64,000 bases of DNA. Origin: Rhodoferax sp. OV413. GTDB lineage: Bacteria > Pseudomonadota > Gammaproteobacteria > Burkholderiales > Burkholderiaceae_C. Under the pieces are notes generated by a model, which worked only from the letters and a program-made list of their open reading frames with translations, searched no databases and was not told the origin of the DNA. Made by a program: the position numbers and the translations under genes. The stretch spans positions 248,001-312,000 of the forward strand of contig NZ_FNJA01000004.1 in assembly GCF_900104385.1 (NCBI RefSeq), given 5' to 3'. Position 1 is the stretch's first letter. Each line of letters opens with the position of its first letter. Positions 47,747-57,585 of this stretch are shown here, in pieces.

Positions 47747-48223
47747 TCAAGCCCTCGCAATCGTATTGGTGCGGCGAATTTTTTGCTGCAACTGGATCAC
47801 ACCGTAGAGCAAAGCTTCGGCGGTTGGCGGGCAACCTGGCACATACACATCCACCGGCACGATACGGTCGCAGCCGCGAACGACAGAATAGCTGTAGTGA
47901 TAGTAGCCACCACCATTGGCGCACGACCCCATGGAAAGAACCCAGCGCGGCTCGGGCATCTGGTCATATACCTTGCGCAGAGCCGGCGCCATCTTGTTGC
48001 ATAGCGTGCCAGCCACGATCATCAAATCGCTCTGACGTGGACTGGGACGAAACAACATACCAAAACGGTCTATGTCGTAACGGGCAGCACCGGCGTGCAT
48101 CATTTCGACCGCACAGCAAGCCAAGCCGAACGTCATCGGCCACAGCGAGCCGGTTTTCGCCCAATTCACCACCGAGTCGTATGACGTAGTGACGAACCCT
48201 TCTTTCATGACACCTTCAATCAT
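47747..48223 (-). CDS. nuoB: NADH-quinone oxidoreductase subunit B (N2 cluster)
   Basis: 158-aa subunit carrying the terminal 4Fe-4S cluster N2: C36 and C37 ([10 protein letters not shown]), C101 (GSCANGGG) and C131 ([11 protein letters not shown]). ATG at 48223 ([10 protein letters not shown]) is the family start. 4 nt after nuoA. Confidence 0.98.
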   Translation of the reverse strand: MIEGVMKEGFVTTSYDSVVNWAKTGSLWPMTFGLACCAVEMMHAGAARYDIDRFGMLFRPSPRQSDLMIVAGTLCNKMAPALRKVYDQMPEPRWVLSMGSCANGGGYYHYSYSVVRGCDRIVPVDVYVPGCPPTAEALLYGVIQLQQKIRRTNTIARA

Positions 48224-48227
48224 CGCT

Positions 48228-48587
48228 TTACTCCCAATCGAGGGCGCCTTTTTTCCACTCGTAAACAAAGCCTACGACCAGAATACCCAGAAAAATCATG
48301 ACGGCCCAAAAACCCACCACACCCACTTCCTTAAGCGCTACAGCCCAGGGAAACAGGAAGGCGATTTCCAAGTCAAACAAGATAAACAAAATAGCCACAA
48401 GGTAGTAGCGCACATCGAATTTCATGCGCGCGTCCTCAAAGGCTTCAAAGCCGCATTCGTAAGGAGAGTTTTTGGCGCTATCAGGGCGGTTGGGGCCAAA
48501 AATATAGCCGAGCACCTGGGGCGCTACGCCGACACCCACGCCGACCAGGATGAACAAAAGGACGGGGAGGTACTGGTCGAGGTTCAT
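48228..48587 (-). CDS. nuoA: NADH-quinone oxidoreductase subunit A
   Basis: 119-aa membrane subunit with three helices; signature [40 protein letters not shown] at about 42-81. First gene of the nuo operon, 58 nt downstream of tRNA-Leu with a hairpin between. Confidence 0.98.
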   Translation of the reverse strand: MNLDQYLPVLLFILVGVGVGVAPQVLGYIFGPNRPDSAKNSPYECGFEAFEDARMKFDVRYYLVAILFILFDLEIAFLFPWAVALKEVGVVGFWAVMIFLGILVVGFVYEWKKGALDWE

Positions 48588-48610
48588 CTTGAGGTTCTGA
48601 TCACCGCTAG

Positions 48611-48638
48611 AACCTGCCGAACGCGTGTTCGACAGGTT
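48611..48638. terminator. Hairpin between tRNA-Leu and nuoA
   Basis: AACCTG-C-CGAAC-GCGT-GTTCG-A-CAGGTT. The T-run (TTTTT) is on the plus-strand side, so as a terminator it would act on plus-strand transcription. For the minus-strand tRNA-nuo direction it more likely serves as a processing or pausing hairpin. Confidence 0.5.
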
Positions 48639-48645
48639 TTTATGT

Positions 48646-48730
48646 TGGTGCCGTCGGCGAGACTCGAACTCGCACAGCTTTCGCCACTACCCCCTCAAGA
48701 TAGCGTGTCTACCAATTTCACCACGACGGC
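48646..48730 (-). tRNA. tRNA-Leu (anticodon GAG)
   Basis: An 85-nt class II tRNA on the minus strand, starting GCCGTCGTGGTGAAATTGG. The anticodon arm is CTATC-TTGAGGG-GGTAG with GAG at 34-36; the variable arm is short, the T-arm GAGTTCGAGTCTC, and CCA is encoded. It reads CUC/CUU. It lies between secG and nuoA, co-directional with both. Confidence 0.97.
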
Positions 48731-48736
48731 GGTTTT

Positions 48737-48786
48737 TCTGTACAGATGGCATGAGGAACCTTGCGGCTTGTGGCTTTCTGTACAGA
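48737..48786. promoter_or_regulatory. Pair of identical palindromes upstream of tRNA-Leu/nuo
   Basis: TCTGTACAGA at 48737-48746 and again at 48777-48786, both inside the 12-nt direct repeat TTTCTGTACAGA. The two centres are exactly 40 nt apart, about four helical turns. They lie between the secG stop and the tRNA-Leu 5' end, the expected promoter region. They look like a tandem operator, but no regulator can be named. Confidence 0.55.
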
Positions 48787-48845
48787 CATAGAGTTTACCC
48801 GAAACACCCCCAATTTCTGGAGGCGAACCGGAAATTCAGCACAGA

Positions 48846-49223
48846 TTATTTGGTCGGAATCTGGCCTGCACCCGAAGCCGCGACGGCAGGCGCAACCGGC
48901 GCCGGGACGGCACCAGAGGCTGCCAGCTCAGGGGCAGGTACGCTGCTTGCAGCTCGCTCCAGAACGCTGCCCGAACTGGTGGGACGCGCGCTATTGAAGT
49001 AAGCCAAGGCCAAGGTGCAAACGAAGAATACCGCCGCCAAAACACCGGTGGTACGCGACAGGAAGTTAGCACTGCCGCTGGCGCCAAACAGGCTGCCCGA
49101 ACTACCACTGCCAAAGGCCGCACCCATATCGGCGCCCTTGCCGTGCTGGACCAAAATCAGGCCAATCATGCCGATGGCGGCAAGCATCTGAACAGCCAGA
49201 AGAATGGTCAATAAAAAATTCAT
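48846..49223 (-). CDS. secG: Protein translocase subunit SecG
   Basis: 125-aa SecYEG accessory subunit. Two membrane helices are at about 3-24 and 54-73, with the conserved VQHGKGADMGAAFGSGSSGSLFG loop between. The C-terminal 50 residues are Ala/Pro/Ser-rich and probably flexible. ATG at 49223 (MNFLLTILLAVQ). It follows tpiA, as in many proteobacteria. Confidence 0.96.
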   Translation of the reverse strand: MNFLLTILLAVQMLAAIGMIGLILVQHGKGADMGAAFGSGSSGSLFGASGSANFLSRTTGVLAAVFFVCTLALAYFNSARPTSSGSVLERAASSVPAPELAASGAVPAPVAPAVAASGAGQIPTK

Positions 49224-49295
49224 CTCAATACTCCTAAATCTAACGCACGAATGTTGAACAAACACCACCCACGCAGCTGGCGCAGGTGCAAATAA

Positions 49296-50039
49296 CTATT
49301 GGGCTGCAGCAATGATGGCCAGGAAGTCAGAAGCCTTCAACGCAGCCCCACCCACCAAACCACCATCGATATCAGGCTGTGACAGAAGCTGCGCGGCATT
49401 GGCCGCGTTCATGCTGCCACCGTAAAGAATCTGGATCCGATCCGACTGGTTGCTGGCCGCATGCAGCTGTGCACGCAGCAAAGCATGCACCTGCTGGGCC
49501 TGCTCTGGGGTCGCGGTTTTACCCGTCCCTATCGCCCACACCGGCTCATAGGCCAGCACAATTTCGCTGATGCAATGGCCATTGGTATGAACCACAGCGG
49601 CCAATTGGCGCTTCACCACTTCTTCGGTCTGGCCGGCTTCACGCTCCGCCAAGGTTTCGCCCACACACACGATGGGCGTAATGCCATTCGCCAGAGCAGC
49701 CTGGGTCTTGGCCGCGACCACGGCATCGGTTTCACCGTGGTAGAGCCGACGCTCCGAATGGCCGACGATGGCGTAGCGCACGCCAAACTCTTTCAGCATC
49801 GCTGCAGACTGTTCACCGGTAAAAGCGCCAGCGGCATGCTGAGATATGTCTTGCGCTCCCAAATCAATAGCACCAGATGCAAGCAAAGCCTGCGCCTGAG
49901 CCCAATATGGTGCAGGAACACAAACCGCTACACCACAGGCCGGCGTACCCACGCCAGCCAGCAAAGCTTCGATCAAAGCCTGATTGGCAGCCAGGCTGCC
50001 ATTCATCTTCCAGTTGCCGACAACCAGTTTCTTCTTCAT
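49296..50039 (-). CDS. tpiA: Triosephosphate isomerase
   Basis: 247-aa TIM barrel interconverting glyceraldehyde-3-phosphate and DHAP. Catalytic residues: K11 or so in VGNWKMNG, H in VGHSERR, and the glutamate in [19 protein letters not shown] (loop 6). Starts [14 protein letters not shown]. It follows the quinone oxidoreductase gene by 4 nt. Confidence 0.97.
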   Translation of the reverse strand: MKKKLVVGNWKMNGSLAANQALIEALLAGVGTPACGVAVCVPAPYWAQAQALLASGAIDLGAQDISQHAAGAFTGEQSAAMLKEFGVRYAIVGHSERRLYHGETDAVVAAKTQAALANGITPIVCVGETLAEREAGQTEEVVKRQLAAVVHTNGHCISEIVLAYEPVWAIGTGKTATPEQAQQVHALLRAQLHAASNQSDRIQILYGGSMNAANAAQLLSQPDIDGGLVGGAALKASDFLAIIAAAQ

Positions 50040-50043
50040 AGAT

Positions 50044-51048
50044 TCACCATGTCAAAACAATCTTCCCCACATGCCGACCCGACTCCATCAAGGCATGCGC
50101 CTGCGCCGCCCCGCTGGACTCTTGCCCGCCATCCGCAGCAAACACACCGTGGATCACCGGCTTGATGCTGCGGTTTTCCAGCAAAGGCCAGACATGCAAC
50201 TTCAAAGCCTGGGCAATCGCGCCCTTGAACGCCACGGACCGGGCGCGCAGGGTCGAGCCCGTAATGGTTAGGCGCTTGCGCAGCACTAAACCCGCATTGA
50301 TTTCACTCTTGACGCCGCCTTGCACCGCAATGATCACCAGACGCCCATCTTCGGCCAAACACTGAACCTCACGCGCCACATAGCCGCCCGCAACCATGTC
50401 CAGGATCACATCTACACCTGCGCCACCGGTGATGTTTTGCACCGCCTCGGCGAAATCACGGCTGTTGTAGTTGATCGCGTGGTCCGCACCCAGTGCAAGA
50501 CAAGCAGCGCATTTTTCATCGCTACCCGCCGTCGCCAACACAGTTGCACCCATCGCCTTGGCCATCTGGATCGCCGTCACCCCAATGCCGCTCGTGCCGC
50601 CTTGCACCAGCAAGGTCTCGCCCTTTTGCAGGCACCCACGGTCAAACACATTGCTCCACACCGTGAAGAAGGTTTCCGGTAGCGAAGCAGCCTCCACATC
50701 ACTCAGACCTGCAGGGATAGGCAAACACTGGGCCACAGGAGCCACGCACATTTGCGCATAGCCACCGCCGGCAACCAAGGCGCAAACCCGATCCCCCACC
50801 TGAAAACCCGCTTGCGCCATGGCCAGGGCGTCGCCGCCTTCCACCACGCCAGCCACTTCCAAGCCAGGAATATCGGATGCACCGGCAGGCACAGGATAAT
50901 TTCCCGTGCGCTGCAGTACGTCCGGCCGATTAACCCCGCTGGCGACCACGCGGATCAGCAACTCGCCCGGGCCAGGCACAGGCACAGGCCGCTGCGCGAC
51001 GCGCAAAACGTCGGGCGCACCAAAAGCGGTGATTTCTATGGCATTCAT
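50044..51048 (-). CDS. NAD(P)H quinone oxidoreductase, PIG3/QOR type (MDR superfamily)
   Basis: 334-aa zinc-free medium-chain reductase. N-terminal GroES-like domain ([24 protein letters not shown]), then a Rossmann fold with [30 protein letters not shown] near 148-177. Probably reduces quinones or enals with NADPH. No structural-zinc cysteines are seen. It sits between pnp and tpiA, an arrangement common in Comamonadaceae. Confidence 0.9.
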   Translation of the reverse strand: MNAIEITAFGAPDVLRVAQRPVPVPGPGELLIRVVASGVNRPDVLQRTGNYPVPAGASDIPGLEVAGVVEGGDALAMAQAGFQVGDRVCALVAGGGYAQMCVAPVAQCLPIPAGLSDVEAASLPETFFTVWSNVFDRGCLQKGETLLVQGGTSGIGVTAIQMAKAMGATVLATAGSDEKCAACLALGADHAINYNSRDFAEAVQNITGGAGVDVILDMVAGGYVAREVQCLAEDGRLVIIAVQGGVKSEINAGLVLRKRLTITGSTLRARSVAFKGAIAQALKLHVWPLLENRSIKPVIHGVFAADGGQESSGAAQAHALMESGRHVGKIVLTW

Positions 51049-51116
51049 GGCGAGATCGATGGCATGCAGGCAACTTTCCTCCTACAGGGCCGCATCACGG
51101 CAGCCCTGCGGATGGA

Positions 51117-53246
51117 TCAGTGTTGCGCTTCTTGGGCGTAGCCAGCAGGTGCGGGACGGTCCAGCAAAACCTTCATGGACAGCTTGATACGGCCTTTTTC
51201 ATCCGTTTCCATGACCTTGACCTTGACGATCTGGCCTTCCGACAGGTAGTCGGTAACCTTCTCGACGCGCTCGTGGGCGATCTGGCTGATGTGCAACAGG
51301 CCATCTTTGCCTGGCAACAGATTAACCAAAGCACCGAAGTCCAGAATCTTGGTAATCGGGCCTTCGTAGACCTTGCCGATTTCAACTTCGGCCGTGATCT
51401 GCTCGATGCGGCGCTTGGCTTCTTCAGCCTTGGCTGGATCGCTGGAAGCGATGGTGATGGTGCCGTCTTCTTCGATGTTGATCTGCGTGCCGGTTTCTTC
51501 GGTCAGCGCACGGATCACCGCACCGCCCTTGCCGATCACGTCGCGGATTTTTTCCGGATTGATCTTCATGGTGAACAGACGTGGCGCGAAGGTCGACACT
51601 TCGGTCTTGGCTTCCGACATCGCATCCATCATCTTGCCCAGGATGTGCAAGCGGGCTTCCTTGGCTTGCGCCAGTGCGACCTGCATGATTTCCTTGGTGA
51701 TACCTTGGATCTTGATGTCCATCTGCAGCGCGGTAATACCGTTGGTGGTGCCAGCGACCTTGAAGTCCATGTCACCCAGGTGATCTTCGTCGCCCAGGAT
51801 GTCGGTCAGCACAGCGAAACGGTTGCCGTCTTTGATCAGACCCATAGCGATACCGGCCACGTGGGCCTTCATCGGCACACCAGCGTCCATCAACGACAGA
51901 CAGCCGCCGCAGACCGAAGCCATCGACGAGGAGCCATTGGATTCGGTGATTTCCGACACCACACGCATGGTGTAGGGGAAGTCTTCCTTGCTTGGCAGCA
52001 CAGCCACCAGAGCGCGCTTGGCCAGACGGCCGTGGCCGATTTCGCGGCGCTTCGGCGTTCCCACACGGCCGGTTTCGCCGGTGGCGAACGGAGGCATGTT
52101 GTAGTGCAGCATGAAACGGTCTTCGTACTCGCCAGCCAAAGCGTCGATACGCTGGGCATCGCGCTCGGTGCCCAGGGTGGTCACGACCAAAGCCTGGGTT
52201 TCACCGCGGGTGAACAGCGCCGAACCGTGGGTGCGTGGCAGCACACTGTTGCGGATCTCGATGGCGCGCACGGTACGCGTGTCGCGACCGTCGATACGCG
52301 GTTCGCCGGCCAGAATCTGGCTACGCACGATCTTGGCTTCGATGTCGAACAGCATGCCTTCAACAGCCACTGAATCGAACTCGACGCCTTCAGCCTTCAG
52401 ACCCTTGTTCACCCAGGTATAGACTTCACGGCAGGCGTGGGTACGGGCTTGCTTGTTGCGGATTTGGTAGGCCGCGGCCAGCTTCTCTTGGGCAAGTGCA
52501 TCCACCTTGGCGATCAGCACTTCATCCTTGGCAGGAGCCTTCCAGTCCCACACCGGCTTGCCAGCGTCACGCACCAATTCATGGATGGCATTGATGGCGA
52601 TATTGCCTTGCTCATGGCCGAACACCACGGCGCCAAGCATGATTTCTTCGGACAGCTGCTGGGCTTCGGATTCGACCATCAGCACAGCGGCTTCGGTACC
52701 GGCCACGACCAGATCCAAGATCGAATCCTTGCGGGCGGTCTGGCCGGGGTTCAGCACGTATTCGCCGTTGACGTAACCCACGCGGGCTGCACCAATCGGG
52801 CCATTGAACGGCACACCGCTGACCGACAGAGCGGCGCTCACGGCGATCAGAGCGGCGATGTCGGCGTCGACTTCAGGGTTCAGCGACAGCGTGTGGACCA
52901 CCACATGCACTTCATTGAAGAAACCTTCGGGGAACAGCGGGCGGATAGGACGGTCGATCAGGCGGCTGGTCAGCGTTTCGAATTCGCTGGGGCGGCCTTC
53001 GCGCTTGAAGAAGCTGCCGGGGATCTTGCCTGCGGCATAGGTCTTTTCCAGGTAATCCACGGTCAGCGGGAAAAAGTCTTGGCCGGGCTTGCCTTCGGTC
53101 TTGGCGACCACGGTGGCCAGCACGACGGTGCCGTCCATGTCCAGCAGCACAGCGCCGCTCGATTGGCGGGCGATCTCGCCGGTTTCCATGGTGACGGTAT
53201 TGCTACCCCATTGGAAGGTCTTGCTTACTTTATTGAACATAGTCAT
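51117..53246 (-). CDS. pnp: Polyribonucleotide nucleotidyltransferase (PNPase)
   Basis: 709-aa 3'-5' phosphorolytic exonuclease of mRNA decay. Two RNase PH domains flank an alpha-helical domain; the second contains [13 protein letters not shown] and the KH region ends with [26 protein letters not shown]; the S1 domain follows ([33 protein letters not shown]). I chose the ATG at 53246 (MTMFNKVSK) with AGGAG 8 nt upstream. A strong hairpin lies in its leader. Confidence 0.97.
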   Translation of the reverse strand: MTMFNKVSKTFQWGSNTVTMETGEIARQSSGAVLLDMDGTVVLATVVAKTEGKPGQDFFPLTVDYLEKTYAAGKIPGSFFKREGRPSEFETLTSRLIDRPIRPLFPEGFFNEVHVVVHTLSLNPEVDADIAALIAVSAALSVSGVPFNGPIGAARVGYVNGEYVLNPGQTARKDSILDLVVAGTEAAVLMVESEAQQLSEEIMLGAVVFGHEQGNIAINAIHELVRDAGKPVWDWKAPAKDEVLIAKVDALAQEKLAAAYQIRNKQARTHACREVYTWVNKGLKAEGVEFDSVAVEGMLFDIEAKIVRSQILAGEPRIDGRDTRTVRAIEIRNSVLPRTHGSALFTRGETQALVVTTLGTERDAQRIDALAGEYEDRFMLHYNMPPFATGETGRVGTPKRREIGHGRLAKRALVAVLPSKEDFPYTMRVVSEITESNGSSSMASVCGGCLSLMDAGVPMKAHVAGIAMGLIKDGNRFAVLTDILGDEDHLGDMDFKVAGTTNGITALQMDIKIQGITKEIMQVALAQAKEARLHILGKMMDAMSEAKTEVSTFAPRLFTMKINPEKIRDVIGKGGAVIRALTEETGTQINIEEDGTITIASSDPAKAEEAKRRIEQITAEVEIGKVYEGPITKILDFGALVNLLPGKDGLLHISQIAHERVEKVTDYLSEGQIVKVKVMETDEKGRIKLSMKVLLDRPAPAGYAQEAQH

Positions 53247-53345
53247 TTGCAGTCTCCTGGAAGGAAGGTAGATCACAACGATCTACCGATGGTTTGCAGC
53301 CCGCACGGGCTGGCTAGGGACAAAGAGGGTTCGGCCATACGATGC

Positions 53346-53385
53346 CATTCCATAAAACACCACTATCCCGGTGTTTTATGGAATG
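53346..53385 (-). promoter_or_regulatory. Perfect 16-bp hairpin in the pnp leader (candidate RNase III site)
   Basis: CATTCCATAAAACACC (53346-53361) and its exact complement at 53370-53385 with an 8-nt loop, 100 nt before the pnp ATG and after the rpsO terminator. In E. coli the pnp leader has a long stem cut by RNase III, through which PNPase represses its own synthesis. The position here matches, but the sequence is unrelated. Confidence 0.65.
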
Positions 53386-53430
53386 ACACAGCGCGTACGG
53401 GGTAAACAGCCTCTGAGTGAAAAATCAAAC

Positions 53431-53463
53431 AAAAACGCCTGAGCTAGTGAACTAACTCAGGCG
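53431..53463 (-). terminator. rpsO terminator
   Basis: Minus strand: CGCCTGAG, TAGT/ACTA inner pairs, CTCAGGCG, then TTTTTGTTTGATTTTT. It starts 21 nt after the rpsO stop. As in E. coli, partial read-through would feed pnp. Confidence 0.88.
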
Positions 53464-53484
53464 CTTGTGCATTCGGAACAGGGA

Positions 53485-53751
53485 TTACTTACGCAAGCCG
53501 AGTTTGACGATCAATGCGGCGTAACGGTCGTGGTCCTTGGCGTTCAGGTAGTCCAACAGCTTACGGCGACGGCTCACCATACGCAGCAGACCGCGGCGGC
53601 CATGGTGGTCCTTGGCGTGGGTCTTGAAATGGGGGGTCAGTTCGTTGATACGGGCGGTCAGCAGTGCAACTTGCACTTCTGGACTACCGGTGTCGGTTGC
53701 GCTGCGCGCGTTGGCCTTGACGACTTCGGCCTTGATAGAGGATGCGATCAT
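53485..53751 (-). CDS. rpsO: 30S ribosomal protein S15
   Basis: 88-aa primary 16S rRNA-binding protein; [20 protein letters not shown] start and the [27 protein letters not shown] core. Full length. In E. coli S15 represses its own translation by trapping ribosomes on a pseudoknot; whether that applies here cannot be told from the short leader. Confidence 0.98.
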   Translation of the reverse strand: MIASSIKAEVVKANARSATDTGSPEVQVALLTARINELTPHFKTHAKDHHGRRGLLRMVSRRRKLLDYLNAKDHDRYAALIVKLGLRK

Positions 53752-53853
53752 TTTTTATCCGTTAAATGTGACTTGCGTTGGCAGAGGAAAATCCACCAAC
53801 GTGCGCTCTGCGGTATGCAAAGCCTTGAAATTATAGCCCGGAACGTACAGCCG

Positions 53854-54735
53854 TCACAATTGGCGGGCACTGAAGGTGTCGCAGGACTTCACCACGCCAG
53901 TCTGAAAACCCGTGCTGAACCAGCGCTGGCGCTGGGCGCTGGTGCCGTGGGTGAAGCTATCGGGCACCACTTCGCCTCCGCCAGCCCGCTGCAAGGCGTC
54001 GTCGCCGATCTTGGCTGCGGCGTTCATGGCTGACTCGATATCGCCGTTTTCCAGGATCTGGCGGGCATTCTGTGCATGGTGGGCCCAGACGCCGGCAAAA
54101 CAGTCGGCCTGCAACTCCAGCCGCACGCTCAAGGCGTTGTACTGGGTCTGGCTGACGCGGCTGCGCATGCCATCGACCTTGGCACTGATGCCCATCAGGT
54201 TCTGCACATGGTGGCCGACCTCGTGGGCGATTACATAGGCCTGGGCGAACTCGCCCGGCGCGCCGAGACGGTTTTTCAGGGTTTCATAAAAGCCCAGGTC
54301 GATATAGACCTTCTGGTCGCCCGGGCAATAGAACGGCCCCATTGCCGCCTGCCCTTGACCGCAGGCGGTACGGGTAGCACCGCGGAACAAGACTAGCGCC
54401 GGCTCCTTGTAGGTGCCGCCGGCCTTGGCAAACACGCCCTTCCAGACGTCCTCGGTATCGGCCAGCACTACGGAAACGAACTTCGCCAGCTGGTCGTCCT
54501 TGGGCGGCCGGTGCGCCGGCGCCTCCTGCACCTGGGCCGAAGGCACGCCACCACCACTGAGCAGGCTGATGATGGTCATGGGGTTGATGCCGAACATCCA
54601 ACCGCCCAGCAAGGCGATCACGATGGTGCCGATACCGACGCTGCGCCCACCCAGCATGCCGCCACCGGAGCCGCCACTGTCCCCGTCGCGCCGGTCTTCC
54701 ACGTTGCTGGACTCTCGATTGCCTTCCCACTTCAT
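53854..54735 (-). CDS. Putative neutral zinc metallopeptidase (YpfJ family)
   Basis: 293-aa protein. N-terminal hydrophilic tail, one membrane segment at about 33-60 ([26 protein letters not shown]), then a metallopeptidase domain with HEVGHH at 171-176 and a downstream [14 protein letters not shown] that would supply the third ligand. Typical length for the family (about 290). Substrate unknown. 48 nt downstream of the M55 gene; may be the last gene of the gsi operon or independent. Confidence 0.9.
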   Translation of the reverse strand: MKWEGNRESSNVEDRRDGDSGGSGGGMLGGRSVGIGTIVIALLGGWMFGINPMTIISLLSGGGVPSAQVQEAPAHRPPKDDQLAKFVSVVLADTEDVWKGVFAKAGGTYKEPALVLFRGATRTACGQGQAAMGPFYCPGDQKVYIDLGFYETLKNRLGAPGEFAQAYVIAHEVGHHVQNLMGISAKVDGMRSRVSQTQYNALSVRLELQADCFAGVWAHHAQNARQILENGDIESAMNAAAKIGDDALQRAGGGEVVPDSFTHGTSAQRQRWFSTGFQTGVVKSCDTFSARQL

Positions 54736-54783
54736 ATCGCGCTCCCGGTGTACTAGGCCGCGATGGTACCGCGCCCTGCCCTG

Positions 54784-55599
54784 TTAACGCAGCATTGCGG
54801 ACATGGCCGACAAGCTGTTCAGAGTGCGCACCACATGCTGCACCGTCGGGCCGCCAAAACCCAGAGTCACACCATCCAGGCGCTCCACCCCGGGCAACAC
54901 CGCAAACAGGTCGGCCAGGCCCGGGCTCTGGGTCTGCAGACGGCAACGCGCAGGCAAGGCTGTCGGCTGCGGCACGGGCAGCGCCAGCGCCAGCACCTCG
55001 CACGCCGCGGCCTCGATGGCGGCGCAGGCAGCCTCGGGCGAGAGCGATACGCCGCTCGCATGTCCCTGCGCGGTCTTGGTGACCACAAAGCGGGCCTGCG
55101 GAAACAGCGGCGCGGTCTCGGCCTGGAATACGTCGTCGCCGCTGGCCAGCAGCACCGGCACGCCCAGCTCGGCGGCCAGCGCGCCGTACAGCCCGGCCTC
55201 GCCCAGCTCCTGGTCGTTCAGCCAGATGCGGGCAAACGCAAAGCTGTTGATGGTGTGGGCCAGCACCCCGCGGCTCTGGGAACGCGCGTGGTAGCCGACC
55301 ATGAACACGCCGTCGCAGCCCTGCTCCAGCCCGCCCATCATGCCCAGCACCCGGGGTTTGCCCCAGACCGCATGGGCGCGCGGGTCCAGCACATCGGGCA
55401 GCAGATTGCGGAAGCCGCCGTGCGAATCATTGACCAGCACGCTGGTGGCACCGCCGGCCAACGCGCCGCGTATCGCCGCATTCGCCTCGGCGGTCATCAG
55501 CCGGCGCGCGCGCTCGTACTCGGTGTTGCCGGCCCGGGTCTGCTCGGCGTGGAACACCCCGGCCACACCTTCTATATCTACCGAAATCAAAATTCTCAT
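54784..55599 (-). CDS. M55-family aminopeptidase (DppA-like D-aminopeptidase)
   Basis: 271-aa zinc peptidase. The DppA pattern is clear: SVDIEGVAGV at 6-15 (metal ligands D8, E10), VNDSHGGFRNLLPDVLD with a ligand His, and FMVGYHARS with another. Bacillus DppA is a D-stereospecific aminopeptidase forming a decamer. ATG at 55599 (MRILISVDIEGV). 23 nt after the S58 peptidase and in one run with gsiA-D, so a role in cleaving imported peptides is likely. Confidence 0.92.
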   Translation of the reverse strand: MRILISVDIEGVAGVFHAEQTRAGNTEYERARRLMTAEANAAIRGALAGGATSVLVNDSHGGFRNLLPDVLDPRAHAVWGKPRVLGMMGGLEQGCDGVFMVGYHARSQSRGVLAHTINSFAFARIWLNDQELGEAGLYGALAAELGVPVLLASGDDVFQAETAPLFPQARFVVTKTAQGHASGVSLSPEAACAAIEAAACEVLALALPVPQPTALPARCRLQTQSPGLADLFAVLPGVERLDGVTLGFGGPTVQHVVRTLNSLSAMSAMLR

Positions 55600-55622
55600 G
55601 CTGTGCAAATCCTAGTGGGAAG

Positions 55623-56669
55623 CTAGTGGGAAATCAGGGCGCGCCAGTCAGGCGCTATATCTTTAATAGCTACTCGCGCATGTCCGCCATGCCCCAACAC
55701 CGTTTCTGATGCAAATAATGCGTGGACGATGGCCTGCTCGGTAGCCTGGGCGGCGGCGGCAAACAACGGGTCCAGCGCGCTCTCGTGCAGCAGCGCCTGC
55801 GGGTGCAACTGCCCATCGTCCAGCTGCGGCACGGTGTAGGCGGTGGAAAACGCCAGCGCAATGTCGCCGCTGCCATGGCCAAAGTCCGAGCCGGTACGCG
55901 CCAGGCCGGCCCCGGCGCGCAATGCCAGGCGCCGCAGCTGGCGCGCATCCAGCGGCGCATCGGTAGCCAGCAGCATGATGATGGAGCCGCGCTCAGCCAC
56001 GGGCAGACCTGCTTGCAGCCGCTGCGCCAGCACCGGGCCGATGCACTTCCCCGCCAGGATCAGCGCGTAAGGTCGGCCAAAATTAGCCAGCACCAGAGCC
56101 CCCAGGGTGAAACCGCCGGCGCGGGTCGCGGCTATCCTGGATGCCGAACCGATACCGCCCTTCAGTCCAAAGCAGGACATGCCGCGGCCCGCGCCCACCG
56201 CGCCCTGCGCAAAGTCGGGGCGGCAGTCGGCGTAGGCCTGCGCGTAATGGGTTTCGGCCACCGCGAAGGCCTGCAAGTCATTCAGATAGCCGTCGTTGCA
56301 CTCCAGCACCAGCGGGTTCACGGTCGGCAGCTGGCGGCCGATTTCGGGGTTGGCTACCACCGCCGCGCGGGTCAGTGCGGTGGCGATCGTGCCGACGGCG
56401 AAGGTATTGGTCAGCGCAATCGGTGACTCCAGCACGCCCAGCTCCTGCAGCTGGACCAGGCCGGCGCTTTTGCCAAAGCCGTTGATCACCGCCAGGCCGG
56501 CCGGCGTCTTGTGCATGAAAGGGTCTTGCGCGTGGGTGCGGATGACTGTGACGCCAGTTTGCACTGCGCCCTGGGCCAGCGTGCAGTGGCCCACCAGTAC
56601 GCCAGCTACGTCGGCAATGCTGTCCCGCGGGCCACTGGGCAGGTCGCCGATACGCAGAGCCTCCGGCAT
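55623..56669 (-). CDS. P1/S58-family aminopeptidase (DmpA-like)
   Basis: 348-aa Ntn-type autoproteolytic peptidase. Motifs: NDGYLNDLQ, GRGMSCFGLKGGIGSASR, and the self-cleavage site ERGSIIMLLATDAPL, where Gly228-Ser229 corresponds to Gly249-Ser250 of DmpA; Ser229 becomes the new N-terminal nucleophile. Known members release N-terminal residues, D-amino acids or beta-peptides. ATG at 56669, only 2 nt after gsiD. The C-terminal codons pass through half of a dispersed-repeat-like head (near 55654-55670). Confidence 0.92.
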   Translation of the reverse strand: MPEALRIGDLPSGPRDSIADVAGVLVGHCTLAQGAVQTGVTVIRTHAQDPFMHKTPAGLAVINGFGKSAGLVQLQELGVLESPIALTNTFAVGTIATALTRAAVVANPEIGRQLPTVNPLVLECNDGYLNDLQAFAVAETHYAQAYADCRPDFAQGAVGAGRGMSCFGLKGGIGSASRIAATRAGGFTLGALVLANFGRPYALILAGKCIGPVLAQRLQAGLPVAERGSIIMLLATDAPLDARQLRRLALRAGAGLARTGSDFGHGSGDIALAFSTAYTVPQLDDGQLHPQALLHESALDPLFAAAAQATEQAIVHALFASETVLGHGGHARVAIKDIAPDWRALISH

Positions 56670-56671
56670 GG

Positions 56672-57562
56672 CTAGTTGTCGAGCTTGGGGTCGAGCGCGT
56701 CGCGCAGGCCGTCGCCCAGCAGATTGAAGGCCAGCACGGTGAAGAAGATGGCCAGGCTGGGGAACAGCGCGATGTGCGGCGCGCTCATCATGTCGGCGCG
56801 GGCCTCGTTCAGCATGGCGCCCCATTCGGGCGTCGGCGGCTGGGCGCCCAGGCCCAGAAACGACAGGCTGGCAGCGGTGATGATGGAGGTGCCGATGCGC
56901 ATGGTGAAGTACACCACCACCGACGAAATCGTGCCCGGGAAGATGTGCCGGGTGATGATGGTCCAGTCGGACGCGCCTATCGAGCGCACGGCTTCGATAT
57001 AGGTCAGGTGCTTGATCGACAAGGTATTGCCGCGCACCAGCCGCGCAAACGCCGGCACGCTGAACACCGCCACCGCGAAGATCACGTTCACCATGCCGCT
57101 GCCCAGGATCGCCACGATGCCGATGGCCAGCAGGATGCCGGGGAAGGCGAACAGCACGTCAGAGATGCGCATCACGATGCGGTCCCACCAGCCTTCGTAA
57201 TAGCCGGCCAGCAGGCCCAGCACGGTGCCGATCACCGCGCCCACCGCCACAGAAATGAAGCCGGCGGCCAGCGAAATGCGCGCCCCCATCAGGATGCGGC
57301 TGAAGATGTCGCGGCCCAGCGAGTCGACACCGAACCAGTGGGTGGCCGAAGGCGTAGCGTTCAGCGCGTCGTAGTCAAAGAAATTCTCGGCGTCAAACGG
57401 CACGATCCATGGCGCAATCACTGCCACCAGTACCAGCAGCAGCACAAAGAAGCCGGCCACCAGGGCCACATGCTGGCCCTTGAACTTGCGCCAGAACTCG
57501 CTCCAGGGCGTGCGCACCTTTTCATTGGTCAAAACCGGGCTTTGCGCAGGTGAAGCTTGCAT
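56672..57562 (-). CDS. gsiD: Glutathione ABC transporter permease GsiD
   Basis: 296-aa DppC-type permease: cytoplasmic N-terminus, [55 protein letters not shown], and coupling loop [22 protein letters not shown]. coli GsiD is about 303 aa. Forms the channel with GsiC. 23 nt after gsiC. Confidence 0.92.
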   Translation of the reverse strand: MQASPAQSPVLTNEKVRTPWSEFWRKFKGQHVALVAGFFVLLLVLVAVIAPWIVPFDAENFFDYDALNATPSATHWFGVDSLGRDIFSRILMGARISLAAGFISVAVGAVIGTVLGLLAGYYEGWWDRIVMRISDVLFAFPGILLAIGIVAILGSGMVNVIFAVAVFSVPAFARLVRGNTLSIKHLTYIEAVRSIGASDWTIITRHIFPGTISSVVVYFTMRIGTSIITAASLSFLGLGAQPPTPEWGAMLNEARADMMSAPHIALFPSLAIFFTVLAFNLLGDGLRDALDPKLDN

Positions 57563-57585
57563 GGGTAGCTCTATTATTTATAGCA

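Noticed and set aside
49855-49902. 48-nt segment in tpiA resembling the dispersed repeat (GCTCCC...CAATAGC...TGCGCCTGAGCC)
   Set aside because: TpiA has normal length and conserved alignment across this segment ([13 protein letters not shown]), so there is no sign of an insertion; probably chance similarity, though the exact 48-nt span is curious.
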